12,935 bases of DNA. Origin: an uncultured Bacilli bacterium. Lineage in GTDB: Bacteria > Bacillota_I > Bacilli_A > RF39 > UBA660. Numbering within the stretch: position 1 is the first letter of the stretch; each line of letters opens with the position of its first letter. The stretch covers positions 1 to 12,935 of the forward strand of contig CANQBY010000015.1 of NCBI GenBank assembly GCA_947589695.1. Reading direction: 5' to 3'. This document shows positions 1-7,786 of this stretch, piece after piece. The position numbers and the translations under genes are program-made. The notes beneath the pieces were generated by a model, which ran no database searches, had not been told where the DNA came from, and saw only the letters and a list, made by a program, of their open reading frames with translations.

Positions 1-1
1 T

Positions 2-1207
2 CCTTATAATTATGGACTTGATAGTGCAATTTTAATGAATCCGGAAGTATGGGTAGCAAGTGGACATGTTACGAATTTTAATGATCCTTTAATTGATTGT
101 AAAGCTTGTAAAGCAAGACATAGAGCGGATAAATTAATTGAGGATTTTACGAAAGGTAAAATAACGGGTGATGGTTGGAGCAATGAAGAATTAGAAAAAT
201 ATATTGCTGATAATAAAATTGTTTGTCCAAAATGTGGTAAAGCGGATTTTACCCCAATTCGGAAGTTTAATTTACTTTTTGAAACAAATATGGGAGTAAC
301 AGAAGAAGCCAAATCCAAAGTATATTTAAGAGGAGAAACGGCGCAAGGAATATTTGTTAACTTTTTAAATGTGCAAAGAAGTATGAGACTTAAAGTACCT
401 TTTGGGATTTGTCAGACTGGTAAGAGTTTTAGAAATGAAATAACACCCGGAAATTTTATTTTTAGAACTAGAGAATTTGAACAAATGGAATTAGAGTTTT
501 TCTGTAAACCTGGTGATGATTTAGAGTGGTTTGGTTATTGGAAGAATTTCTGTTCAGATTTTTTAAAAACTTTAGGTTTAAAGAAAGAAAATTTAAGATA
601 TAGAGATCACTCTAAAGAAGAATTATCATTTTATAGTAAAGCTACAACCGATATTGAATATAGTTTTCCAATGGGTTGGGGAGAACTTTGGGGAATTGCG
701 GATCGAACAGATTATGATTTAACAGTACATACGGAACACTCAAAAACAGATTTAAGATATTTAGATCCGGATACCAACGAAAAATATTTACCATATGTAA
801 TTGAACCGAGTGTAGGATTAGATAGATTATTACTAGCTATTCTAACTGATGCCTATAAAATGGAAACGTTAGATAATGGAGAAGAAAGACAAGTATTAAA
901 AGTTCATCCTTATTTAGCACCAATTAAAGTAACAATACTTCCATTAATTAAAAAAGTCCATGGGGATAGAGCAATGGATATTTATGGCGAGTTATCTAAA
1001 TATTTTATGTGCAGTATAGATACCTCAGGTTCAATTGGAAAAAGATATCGAAGAAGTGATGCAATAGGAACACCTTTATGTGTAACCGTTGATGATGAGA
1101 CAATCAATAATGGAACGGTAACAGTAAGAAATAGAGATACGATGGAACAAATTACTTTAAAAGTAGAAGAATTAAAAGAATATGTCGAAAAATTTATAGA
1201 ATTTTAG
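2..1207 (+). CDS. glyS: Glycyl-tRNA synthetase, class II single-chain type (3' part; N-terminus missing)
   Basis: Charges tRNA-Gly with glycine in the cytoplasm. The reading frame is open from base 2 with no start codon; the residues before the first Met (PYNYGLDSAIL) continue the family alignment, so that Met is internal and roughly 60 N-terminal residues lie outside the window. A four-cysteine zinc-type insertion is visible (codons at 98, 107, 224 and 233). The GETAQG segment is at about 332, class II motif 2 (FRNEITPGNF) at about 427-456, and motif 3 (GLDRLLLA) at 814-837. The last ~95 residues form the anticodon-binding domain. This is the homodimeric (eukaryote/Bacilli-like) enzyme, not the two-subunit GlyQ/GlyS enzyme, so the symbol glyS (or glyQS) follows common annotation usage. 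The next gene starts 9 bases after the TAG stop and is probably co-transcribed. Confidence 0.96.
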   Translation, partial: PYNYGLDSAILMNPEVWVASGHVTNFNDPLIDCKACKARHRADKLIEDFTKGKITGDGWSNEELEKYIADNKIVCPKCGKADFTPIRKFNLLFETNMGVTEEAKSKVYLRGETAQGIFVNFLNVQRSMRLKVPFGICQTGKSFRNEITPGNFIFRTREFEQMELEFFCKPGDDLEWFGYWKNFCSDFLKTLGLKKENLRYRDHSKEELSFYSKATTDIEYSFPMGWGELWGIADRTDYDLTVHTEHSKTDLRYLDPDTNEKYLPYVIEPSVGLDRLLLAILTDAYKMETLDNGEERQVLKVHPYLAPIKVTILPLIKKVHGDRAMDIYGELSKYFMCSIDTSGSIGKRYRRSDAIGTPLCVTVDDETINNGTVTVRNRDTMEQITLKVEELKEYVEKFIEF

Positions 1208-1216
1208 GTTATAATT

Positions 1217-1546
1217 ATGGAAATGCGTTTAGATGAAAAACCTTTTAATTTAATTAAAAAGGGGATTAAAGAAGTAGAGTATCGCTTAAATGATGATAAA
1301 AGAAAACAAATAAAAATAGGGGATATTATTGTTTTTACAAATAGGAATACCCAAGAACAATTAAAGGTTAAAGTAATAGATTTAAAATATTATAAAAATT
1401 TATTAGATATGTTTACTGATACTTTTGATTTATATTTAAAAAATGATTATCAAACTCCTTTAGAAGCAGTTAAAGATATAACATATTATACCGAAGAAGA
1501 AATAAGTAAATATGGATGTGTAGCTATATTTATTAAATTAATATAA
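1217..1546 (+). CDS. Small ASCH-domain (PUA-like fold) protein
   Basis: A 109-residue protein consisting almost entirely of an ASCH domain. The family signature is visible at the N-terminus: a PF-x2-I segment, then G16-x-K18-x2-E21-x-R23, followed by the GD-x-I-x-F strand (about residues 35-40). ASCH domains are PUA-like beta-barrels proposed to bind RNA or modified nucleotides; the substrate of this one is unknown. The start lies 9 bases after the glyS stop, with only a weak AGG (1206-1208, overlapping that stop) 8 bases upstream. No separate promoter was identified and it is likely read from the glyS transcript, possibly by translational coupling. Proximity to a tRNA synthetase suggests an RNA- or translation-linked role, but that is inference. 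A second in-frame ATG two codons later is possible. Confidence 0.85.
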   Translation: MEMRLDEKPFNLIKKGIKEVEYRLNDDKRKQIKIGDIIVFTNRNTQEQLKVKVIDLKYYKNLLDMFTDTFDLYLKNDYQTPLEAVKDITYYTEEEISKYGCVAIFIKLI

Positions 1547-1551
1547 AGGAA

Positions 1552-1580
1552 TTTACTTTTAAAGAAAAATTAGATATAAT
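1552..1580 (+). promoter_or_regulatory. Sigma-A-type promoter of the SAM riboswitch-metK unit
   Basis: A perfect -10 box TATAAT (1575-1580) lies 17 bp downstream of TTTACT (1552-1557, 4 of 6 matches to TTGACA). Transcription would start near 1587, about 20 bases before the riboswitch P1 stem. The -35 box begins 5 bases after the ASCH gene ends. Confidence 0.8.
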
Positions 1581-1607
1581 AGATTTATAAATAATTTTAG
1601 ATATTTA

Positions 1608-1704
1608 CCTTATTAAGAGTGATGGAGGGAATAGGCCCTATGAAGTCCAGCAACCTATTTAATTAGGTGCTAAATCCTACGGTTATGGTAACCGAAAGAT
1701 GAGG
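1608..1704 (+). promoter_or_regulatory. SAM-I (S-box) riboswitch aptamer
   Basis: Binds S-adenosylmethionine in the nascent RNA and controls metK. The conserved S-box core is present in order: TTAAGAG, GGAGGGA, GGCCC, TGAA, AGCAACC, AGGTGCTAAATCC and AAAGATGAGG. Stems can be drawn by hand. P1 is CCTTAT/ATGAGG (1608-1613/1699-1704). P2 contains AGGG/CCCT (1626-1629/1636-1639). P3 is ACCTA/TAGGT (1653-1657/1664-1668). P4 is CGGTTA/TAACCG (1680-1685/1689-1694). Only the outer part of P2 is weak. Its position directly before metK matches the classic use of this riboswitch: product feedback on SAM synthesis. Confidence 0.96.
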
Positions 1705-1750
1705 ATAGTTTTGACACTTAAAGATTATCTTTAGGTGTTTTTCTTCTTTT
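1701..1750 (+). terminator. Riboswitch expression platform: antiterminator/terminator switch
   Basis: Two mutually exclusive hairpins can be read. The terminator is an 11-bp stem (1714-1724/1728-1738, loop TTA, one G-T pair) followed by a T-rich tract to 1750. The antiterminator pairs 1701-1712 with 1721-1732 (12 bp including several G-T pairs), using both arms of the terminator. Its 5' arm starts with bases 1701-1704, which belong to the 3' strand of aptamer P1. SAM binding should therefore lock P1, free the terminator and stop transcription; low SAM should allow read-through into metK. The logic is deduced from pairing, not measured. Confidence 0.9.
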
Positions 1751-1777
1751 TAAGGTAAATTAAAAGGAGGAATTTGA

Positions 1778-2923
1778 ATGAAAAAATTATTTACAACAGA
1801 AGCAGTGTTGATGGGGCATCCAGATAAAATGGCTGATTTAATCGCAGATTCTATTTTAGATGCTTATTTAGCTATCGATAAAAAGAGTAGGTGTGCTTGT
1901 GAGGTTGCCATTAGTAAAAATAAAGTTTTAATTGTGGGCGAAGTTACGAGTAAAGGGGTAGTTGATATTGAAAAAGTAGTACGAAAGACAATCACCAATA
2001 TTGGTTATGATCGAGACGATTTATTATTTAATGGAAAGACAGTCCAAATAATAGAGGATTTAAATAAACAATCTTTAGATATTGCCTTAGGTTTAAATAA
2101 AAAAGAAATGGGCGCAGGCGATCAAGGAATTATGGAGGGATATGCAACAGATGAGACCGAAAACTATATGCCTTTGGTTCATAATTTAAGTTGTGCTTTA
2201 GCAAGAATGTTAGATGAGGTGCGTAAAGGTAAGCTAATTAAAGGTTTAAGACCGGATGGTAAAGTTCAAGTGACAGTAGAAGAAAATCAAGGAAAAAAGT
2301 GGGTTAAAACAATAGTTGTATCTTGTCAACATGAAGATAATATAGATTTAAAAACTTTAAAAGAAGAAATCATTTTAAAAGTAATTAAGAAAGTTATACC
2401 AAAAGAAATGATAAATTCTTCTACTGAAATATTAATTAATCCCACCGGAAGATTTGTAATCGGGGGACCAGCAGCCGATTCGGGTTTAACAGGTCGGAAA
2501 ATAAGTGTCGATACTTATGGGGGATTAGTAGTTCATGGAGGCGGTGCTTTTAGTGGAAAAGATTGTACTAAAGTAGATCGAAGTGCGGCTTATTATGCAA
2601 GATATGTAGCTAAAAATATAGTGGCCAGTAAACTTGCTTCAAAATGTTTAGTAAGTGTTGCTTATGCGATTGGGGTTGCTAAACCCTTGATGGTTCAAAT
2701 AGATACAATGGGAACTAATAATATTCCAGAAGATAAAATATTAGAAATAGTAAATAAAGTTTTTGATTTTAGACCCCAAAATATAATTAAAGAATTAGAT
2801 TTAGAAAATGTTAAATATACGGATACAACTTTATATTCGCATATGGGAAAGGATAATTTACCTTGGGAAAAAACTAAAAAAGTGAAAACAATTAAAAATA
2901 TAATAATTAAGAATAGTCTTTAA
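1778..2923 (+). CDS. metK: S-adenosylmethionine synthetase (methionine adenosyltransferase)
   Basis: Makes S-adenosylmethionine from methionine and ATP in the cytoplasm, releasing phosphate and pyrophosphate. At 381 residues it is close to the usual 380-400. Visible family motifs are TTE (E8) and GHPDK (13-17) at the N-terminus, GAGDQG (112-117), LRPDGK-x-QVTV, LTGRK-x-SVDTYGG, GGGAFSGKD (254-262), TKVDRSAAY and AIGVAKP. Three positions are unusual: M in place of the second E of the SES-V-x-EGHPDK stretch (residue 12), E instead of F after GAGDQGIM (residue 120), and C instead of P in GKDPTKVD (residue 263). It is therefore a divergent MetK, though substrate-binding Asp, Lys and His residues remain. 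The start is supported by AAGGAGG at 1764-1770, 7 bases before ATG. Expression is controlled by the upstream SAM-I riboswitch. Confidence 0.97.
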   Translation: MKKLFTTEAVLMGHPDKMADLIADSILDAYLAIDKKSRCACEVAISKNKVLIVGEVTSKGVVDIEKVVRKTITNIGYDRDDLLFNGKTVQIIEDLNKQSLDIALGLNKKEMGAGDQGIMEGYATDETENYMPLVHNLSCALARMLDEVRKGKLIKGLRPDGKVQVTVEENQGKKWVKTIVVSCQHEDNIDLKTLKEEIILKVIKKVIPKEMINSSTEILINPTGRFVIGGPAADSGLTGRKISVDTYGGLVVHGGGAFSGKDCTKVDRSAAYYARYVAKNIVASKLASKCLVSVAYAIGVAKPLMVQIDTMGTNNIPEDKILEIVNKVFDFRPQNIIKELDLENVKYTDTTLYSHMGKDNLPWEKTKKVKTIKNIIIKNSL

Positions 2924-2925
2924 TA

Positions 2926-2954
2926 TTGCATTTTAAAAAAAGTTTTGTTAGAAT
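2926..2954 (+). promoter_or_regulatory. Extended -10 promoter of the 1138-residue protein gene
   Basis: TTGCAT (2926-2931), a 17-bp spacer and TAGAAT (2949-2954), preceded by an extended -10 TG (TGTTAGAAT). Start of transcription would be near 2961, leaving about 15 bases of leader. A modest AGAGG (2961-2965) lies 10 bases before the ATG. The -35 box begins two bases after the metK stop codon. I see no convincing terminator in the 52-base gap, so metK read-through is possible. Confidence 0.65.
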
Positions 2955-2975
2955 GGAAATAGAGGATAGACAAAA

Positions 2976-5900
2976 ATGAAGGAAAAGGATTTAAAAAGAA
3001 TAGAAAGTATGCCCCTAGATAAAATTAAAGACAAATATGGGGATGAAATATTAAAGTATGAATTAAAACGGAGAGCGGCGATTGATATTCATTTAATTCA
3101 TCCTTTTCTAGCTATTTATTCGAACTTATCGGAGTTAAATTTACAGGAAATAAATAATAAAGATCAATATTTAATGGCTAATTATATTAAAAATGCTTGT
3201 TTATTATTAGATAAAACTCCGCAAGAAGTAATGATGTGGGATACCGTTACTTTATCTTATAAAGATGCCCAATTATTTTTAACGGATGATTCATGGCTAA
3301 GTAATGATAATCTAGTGGCAAAAGTTCCTCATAGTTTTTTATTTGATACTTTATTAAAAGATGGTAATATATATAAATATGCAAAATTATTAAATAATTT
3401 AGAAGAAAGTTATTTAGAAGAATTATTTTTGAGAGATGATATTGATTTTGAAAAAATAGAGATAGTAGATAGTTTAATAAAAAAATTACCAACGATGAAA
3501 TTAGAGATGATTGTTGATAAATTATTAGATAAAAGAGCTTTAGATTTAATTATAATAATTATAAATAAAAAAATAGTAAGTGATTTAGAAATAAGAAAAA
3601 TTGGTTTAAAAGCAATAAATAAATTAAATAAAAAAGAATTTATTAATTTATTAGATAATTGTCCTCATTTAATTAAAATATTTAATTATAACGAACTTGA
3701 TAATTTTTGTAATAATTTAAGGGGAGAAGAGGCTTTATTATTTTTAAAAAAACAAACAAATAATTTAGATTTAAATATGAAAAAAAAGTTAATAAATAAT
3801 TTGGCAGAAGATTATTTATATAAAGTAATGCTTTATGATGATCAAATATATTTAATATATAAAGAGGTTTATAATACTTTAGATACTCGGTTTAATATTA
3901 TTATTGATAATATTTTATATTTTAAAGAAGAAAGTTTAAAAAATATAAATAGGGCAATGATGCAAGATTTTATTAATTGGCAAGTAATACTTCCAAATGA
4001 AAAATTACAAAATTTAATAAATATTTTAGAACCAGATATTTGGGAGAGGATATTTCAAAATAAAGATTTATTAAGTAGTTATTTAAATAATACTAAAAGT
4101 ATTTTTGGAAAATATAGTTTTGCTATGTATATTAAAGAACAAAAAAATTGGTCATTACCTAAATTAATTAATTTGATGGAAACAGTTATAGAGAGTAAAG
4201 GATATACTTTTGGGGATTTTAAAAAATTGTTAAGAGATATACCAGAATTAGTAAATGTTTTAAAAGATAATTATTTAGGAGAAGTTTGTCAAAAATATAA
4301 GATTGATTCTTTAGAAATTTTGGAAGAATATCCAGTATTATTAGAAAAATTACAAGTTAATGATAAGATATTAAATGTAATAATGGGCTTAGAGTCATAT
4401 CAATTATTAAAGGTTTTAGATACGAGACCTTTATTAGAAAAGACTTTAATAAGTAATGAAAAGTTTTTAAATTATGTAGTCAGTGATAAAAAAAGAATTA
4501 TAGAATATATGCCTCTTTTAAATAAATATCATATTTCAAATGAGATAATTAGAAAATATAATAATAATTTTCAAAAATTATTAGACAAAAGACCAGAATT
4601 ATCTTGGGGTAATACTTCACTTAGATATGAGTTTTTAGAAGATGATTTTATAAATATTTTAGGGGTGGAATATACTAATGCGATATTAGCTTATGATAGT
4701 GAAGAAACTAATAAAATAGTTATTAATTGTTATAAAGAAAAAAAACTTGAAAACCTAAAGAAATGGTTAGATTTAGTGGGGAAAAATATTAGTAATAACC
4801 AGCGAATGATGCATTTTAGTATTTGGGCTTATCCAAAGATGCAGGATTTAATTAAGGATATAGGGGATATTAATTTAGAAACTGGGCAATTACAAATTTT
4901 AGAAGAAATAATTGATAATCAAAATTTATATGATATAAAAACTTTACAGGAATTAAATAATTATTTTCAGATTAAAGCTACGAAAATATTAAAAACAAAG
5001 GAAAAATTAACTAAAGAAGATATTTTAGAATTATTTTTAAATACTAGTTCATTAAAGATAGGTATTCCTTGGGGATTAAGAATTGATGATAGTTTTTGGG
5101 ATAAATTAGATTATTATAATTATAGATTTGGAAAAATGGGGGTAATTGCGACCGAAGAAATAGAATATTTACAAAAAATTAAAAATATATTACAAACTAC
5201 CGATAATATGGCTTTAATTATGAATTTAGTTAATGAGAATTTAGAAAAACAAAGGCCTACGGCAAGAAGCATATTAACAAGAATTATAAATGCGGAAAAC
5301 AAAATAGTTAATGAGCAATTATTAGATTTAGAAAAATTAAAAAAAGTTGCTTCTTATACGGATAAAACAGCTCCTGTTTATATGGAAAATAAAGATGGTG
5401 TTTTATATATTACCTTAAATGATTATGATTATAAAGCAGTAACTCATCATTTAATTTCAAAATTGAATGATGGACGAAATGCTACTTTTTCGGATACTTT
5501 TAGGAATGATTATGAGCAATATCGTATTTTTGGAGAAAAATTAAAAGAAAAGCTAAAAGATAAAAATTTATCTAAGCAGCAAATAGGGGTGTTATTAAGA
5601 GAAGATCCCGAGGCTTGGAAATTAATTGATGGAATATCAACTGTTTCGTGTGGAATAGCTTCTCCTTATAAAGACCTGGAGGCTGTGCAAGGATATGCTT
5701 GGGGAAAAAATAGTAATTTGCACTTTTTAGGTAGCTGTGGAACCGATGCGGGAATATCCCATTTAAGTCGTGATTTAATGCCAGAATTTAGAGTGGATGA
5801 AGGAATGATGGCGAATTTAAATACTATTTCTTGGGGAGAGTTTTGGTTTGATAGAAGAAATTCTCATAATGAAAGAATAACTCCTGAATTTATTTTAAGT

Positions 5901-6392
5901 TCGACAAATAGTGAAGGTATGAAACAGGATGTTATAGCAGCCAAATATTTTAATTGTCCAATAGTTATTGATAATAATAAATATCGGGGTGATGCTTTTG
6001 TCCAAAGAAGAGATATGCTTGCCCGAAAAGAGTTTATAGTTAATTTTGATATTAAGCAAATAGATGCAATCATATATAATTATGCCAATAAAGATGATAA
6101 TGAAAAAGTAGATTTTATTTTAAAAACATTAGACTATGGCTATCAAAATAAAAAGTTTAGTAGGGAAGAATATGTAAGTAAATTAGAAGAATTTAAATGG
6201 TTTTTATATGAACATTTAGCTAATCAATGTTTTAAAGTAGATAAAGTAATTGCTAGTTTAAATAATAACTTAGAAGTAGAAAATTCTTTAAATATGACGA
6301 CTCGTTTAGGAAAAATAAATATTATTTTATGGTTAATATTATTAGGAATGGTAATTATTTTAGGGTTTATGATAGCTTGGATAATAAAATAA
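2976..6392 (+). CDS. Uncharacterised 1138-residue helical-repeat protein with C-terminal membrane anchor
   Basis: I do not recognise a named family. Residues ~1-690 are rich in Leu, Ile, Asn and Lys and predicted mainly helical. Between ~415 and 545 a degenerate repeat is visible, roughly L-x3-P-x-L, with prolines at 423, 453, 485, 513 and 540 (spacing 27-32); a similar segment sits at P230. This resembles a helical solenoid. A distinct C-terminal domain (~800-1080) is richer in Gly, Trp, Cys and His. It holds SCGI (C892), LGSCGTDAG (C921, D924), SHLSRDL (H929, D933), WGEFWFDRRN (W953-N962), HNER (964-967) with PEF shortly after, and a following CPIVIDNN strand. Residues 1114-1137 form one hydrophobic helix ending at the last residue. 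There is no signal peptide, so a tail-anchored protein with the bulk in the cytoplasm is inferred. It appears to be a single-gene unit with its own promoter and terminator. The Cys/His/Asp set could be catalytic, but no function is claimed. Confidence 0.9.
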   Translation: MKEKDLKRIESMPLDKIKDKYGDEILKYELKRRAAIDIHLIHPFLAIYSNLSELNLQEINNKDQYLMANYIKNACLLLDKTPQEVMMWDTVTLSYKDAQLFLTDDSWLSNDNLVAKVPHSFLFDTLLKDGNIYKYAKLLNNLEESYLEELFLRDDIDFEKIEIVDSLIKKLPTMKLEMIVDKLLDKRALDLIIIIINKKIVSDLEIRKIGLKAINKLNKKEFINLLDNCPHLIKIFNYNELDNFCNNLRGEEALLFLKKQTNNLDLNMKKKLINNLAEDYLYKVMLYDDQIYLIYKEVYNTLDTRFNIIIDNILYFKEESLKNINRAMMQDFINWQVILPNEKLQNLINILEPDIWERIFQNKDLLSSYLNNTKSIFGKYSFAMYIKEQKNWSLPKLINLMETVIESKGYTFGDFKKLLRDIPELVNVLKDNYLGEVCQKYKIDSLEILEEYPVLLEKLQVNDKILNVIMGLESYQLLKVLDTRPLLEKTLISNEKFLNYVVSDKKRIIEYMPLLNKYHISNEIIRKYNNNFQKLLDKRPELSWGNTSLRYEFLEDDFINILGVEYTNAILAYDSEETNKIVINCYKEKKLENLKKWLDLVGKNISNNQRMMHFSIWAYPKMQDLIKDIGDINLETGQLQILEEIIDNQNLYDIKTLQELNNYFQIKATKILKTKEKLTKEDILELFLNTSSLKIGIPWGLRIDDSFWDKLDYYNYRFGKMGVIATEEIEYLQKIKNILQTTDNMALIMNLVNENLEKQRPTARSILTRIINAENKIVNEQLLDLEKLKKVASYTDKTAPVYMENKDGVLYITLNDYDYKAVTHHLISKLNDGRNATFSDTFRNDYEQYRIFGEKLKEKLKDKNLSKQQIGVLLREDPEAWKLIDGISTVSCGIASPYKDLEAVQGYAWGKNSNLHFLGSCGTDAGISHLSRDLMPEFRVDEGMMANLNTISWGEFWFDRRNSHNERITPEFILSSTNSEGMKQDVIAAKYFNCPIVIDNNKYRGDAFVQRRDMLARKEFIVNFDIKQIDAIIYNYANKDDNEKVDFILKTLDYGYQNKKFSREEYVSKLEEFKWFLYEHLANQCFKVDKVIASLNNNLEVENSLNMTTRLGKINIILWLILLGMVIILGFMIAWIIK

Positions 6393-6399
6393 ATATATT

Positions 6400-6422
6400 A
6401 AGAATGCTTAGGGCTTTCTTTT
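6400..6422 (+). terminator. Probable intrinsic terminator after the 1138-residue protein gene
   Basis: An 8-position stem (6400-6407 with 6413-6420) containing one T-T mismatch, loop TTAGG, then a run of T to 6422. It begins 7 bases after the TAA stop. It is the only hairpin with a T tract before the dnaB promoter. Confidence 0.65.
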
Positions 6423-6451
6423 AAAAGTTATGAAAAAACGTATAGCTCTTC

Positions 6452-6480
6452 TTGTTTTAAAGAAAAATCTATTTTATAAT
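6452..6480 (+). promoter_or_regulatory. Promoter of the dnaB-dnaI operon
   Basis: TTGTTT (6452-6457, only the TTG matches consensus), a 17-bp spacer and a perfect TATAAT (6475-6480). The predicted start is near 6487, giving a leader of about 16 bases that consists almost only of the AGGAGG ribosome binding site (6491-6496) and 6 spacer bases. Confidence 0.7.
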
Positions 6481-6502
6481 ATAAGAGATTAGGAGGAATA
6501 CT

Positions 6503-7777
6503 ATGAAATTAATTACCCTTTTACCAGCTGATCAATATTTAGTAGTTAATAAAAGTGTTCTTACCGAAATAGATAAGAAAAATCTTATTAATTTATATGA
6601 ACCCATTATTGGATTTGGGGCAGTTAGTTTATATCTTACTTTATGGAGTGATTTAGATAGATTAGAACTTGTAAGTAAAGATTTTAACCATCATCATTTA
6701 ATGAGTATTTTAAAATGTAGTTTAGATAGTATTAAACAAGCAAGAGAAGCTTTAGAAGCAGTCGGTTTAATGAAAACTTATGTAAAAGAGGGAGATATTA
6801 ATTCTTATGTATATGAATTATATTCACCTTTAAGTGCAATGGAGTTTTTTAATAATCCGATTTTAAATATAGTTTTATATAATAATATAGGGGAAAAAGA
6901 ATATAATGATTTAAAAAAAATGTATCGAAAAATCAATATAGATTTAAAAGAATATACGGAGATAACCCAAACATTAAATGAAACTTTTGAAGCAACAAGT
7001 ATGCCAGTAGTAGAAGCAAGAGCAAGAGAGGTTTTACCTCTTAATATTATAAGTGATATTGATTTTGATTTCTTAATTAGTAGTATTCCAAAAGGAATTA
7101 TAAATCCTAAAGCTTTTAATAAAAGAGTAAAAGAATTAATTATTAATTTAAGTTTTATCTATAATTTAGATAGTTTAAAAATGGTCGAATTAATTAGAAC
7201 AAGTATTAATGAACAAGGTTTTATTGATAAAGAAAGTTTAAGAAAAAATACCCGGAAGTATTATCAATTTAATAATGGAACCCTACCAACATTAATTTAT
7301 AGAACTCAACCAGAATATCTTAAAACCCCAATGGGAGATAATTCGAAAAAAGGTAAGATTATTGCGGTATTTGAAAATACAAGTCCTTATGATTTTTTAA
7401 AGAATAAATATCAAGGAGCAGAACCAACACCTAGAGATTTAAAATTATTAGAATCATTAATAATTGATTTAGAACTTAATCCGGCAGTGGTTAATGTTTT
7501 AATTGATTATATTTTGAAAAAGAATAATAATCGGTTAAATAGTAGTTATGTAGAAACTTTAGCAGGACAATGGAAAAGAGCGGGGCTTAAAACAGCCAAA
7601 GAAGCAATGGAGTTTGCTGAAAAAGAACATAAAAAATTGCAAAAGAATAATAGTAAAACGAAAGTAAGTAATAAAAATGAAAAAGATGTACCAATTTGGT
7701 TTGATAAAAAAATTGAGAGTGAAGAAGTAACGGAAGATGAACGAAAAGAATTAGAAGAATTACTCAAAAATTATTAG
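6503..7777 (+). CDS. dnaB: DnaB-type replication initiation / membrane attachment protein (DnaD/DnaB family)
   Basis: This is the Firmicutes helicase-loading accessory protein called DnaB in Bacillus, not the DnaB helicase. With DnaD and DnaI it helps load the replicative helicase at oriC and restarted forks. At 424 residues it is slightly shorter than the Bacillus protein. The N-terminus (LLPADQYLVVNKSVL, then LINLYEPIIGFGAVSLYLTLW) matches the family's winged-helix start. The C-terminal DnaD/DnaB_2 domain carries the typical Tyr-x7-Trp signature: Y349 and W357 followed by GL and a helical KEAMEFAEKEHKK tail. The last ~40 residues are charged and probably disordered. AGGAGG (6491-6496) sits 6 bases before ATG. 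Its TAG stop overlaps the ribosome binding site of dnaI, which indicates a tight operon and possible translational coupling. Confidence 0.92.
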   Translation: MKLITLLPADQYLVVNKSVLTEIDKKNLINLYEPIIGFGAVSLYLTLWSDLDRLELVSKDFNHHHLMSILKCSLDSIKQAREALEAVGLMKTYVKEGDINSYVYELYSPLSAMEFFNNPILNIVLYNNIGEKEYNDLKKMYRKINIDLKEYTEITQTLNETFEATSMPVVEARAREVLPLNIISDIDFDFLISSIPKGIINPKAFNKRVKELIINLSFIYNLDSLKMVELIRTSINEQGFIDKESLRKNTRKYYQFNNGTLPTLIYRTQPEYLKTPMGDNSKKGKIIAVFENTSPYDFLKNKYQGAEPTPRDLKLLESLIIDLELNPAVVNVLIDYILKKNNNRLNSSYVETLAGQWKRAGLKTAKEAMEFAEKEHKKLQKNNSKTKVSNKNEKDVPIWFDKKIESEEVTEDERKELEELLKNY

Positions 7778-7786
7778 GAGGTAAAT

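Noticed and set aside
1210..1215. TATAAT between glyS and the ASCH gene as a promoter.
   Set aside because: It lies immediately before the ATG, with no -35 and no room for a leader; A/T-rich chance match.
3540..3660. Extremely A/T-rich, low-complexity stretch considered as an origin or noncoding region.
   Set aside because: It stays in frame within the large gene and encodes Ile/Asn/Lys/Leu-rich helices; there are no DnaA boxes or iterons.
6430..6492. A 20-codon frame (MKKRIALLVL...) ending in a TAG that overlaps the dnaB ribosome binding site, resembling a leader peptide.
   Set aside because: It has no ribosome binding site and spans the proposed dnaB promoter, so most of it would lie upstream of the transcription start.
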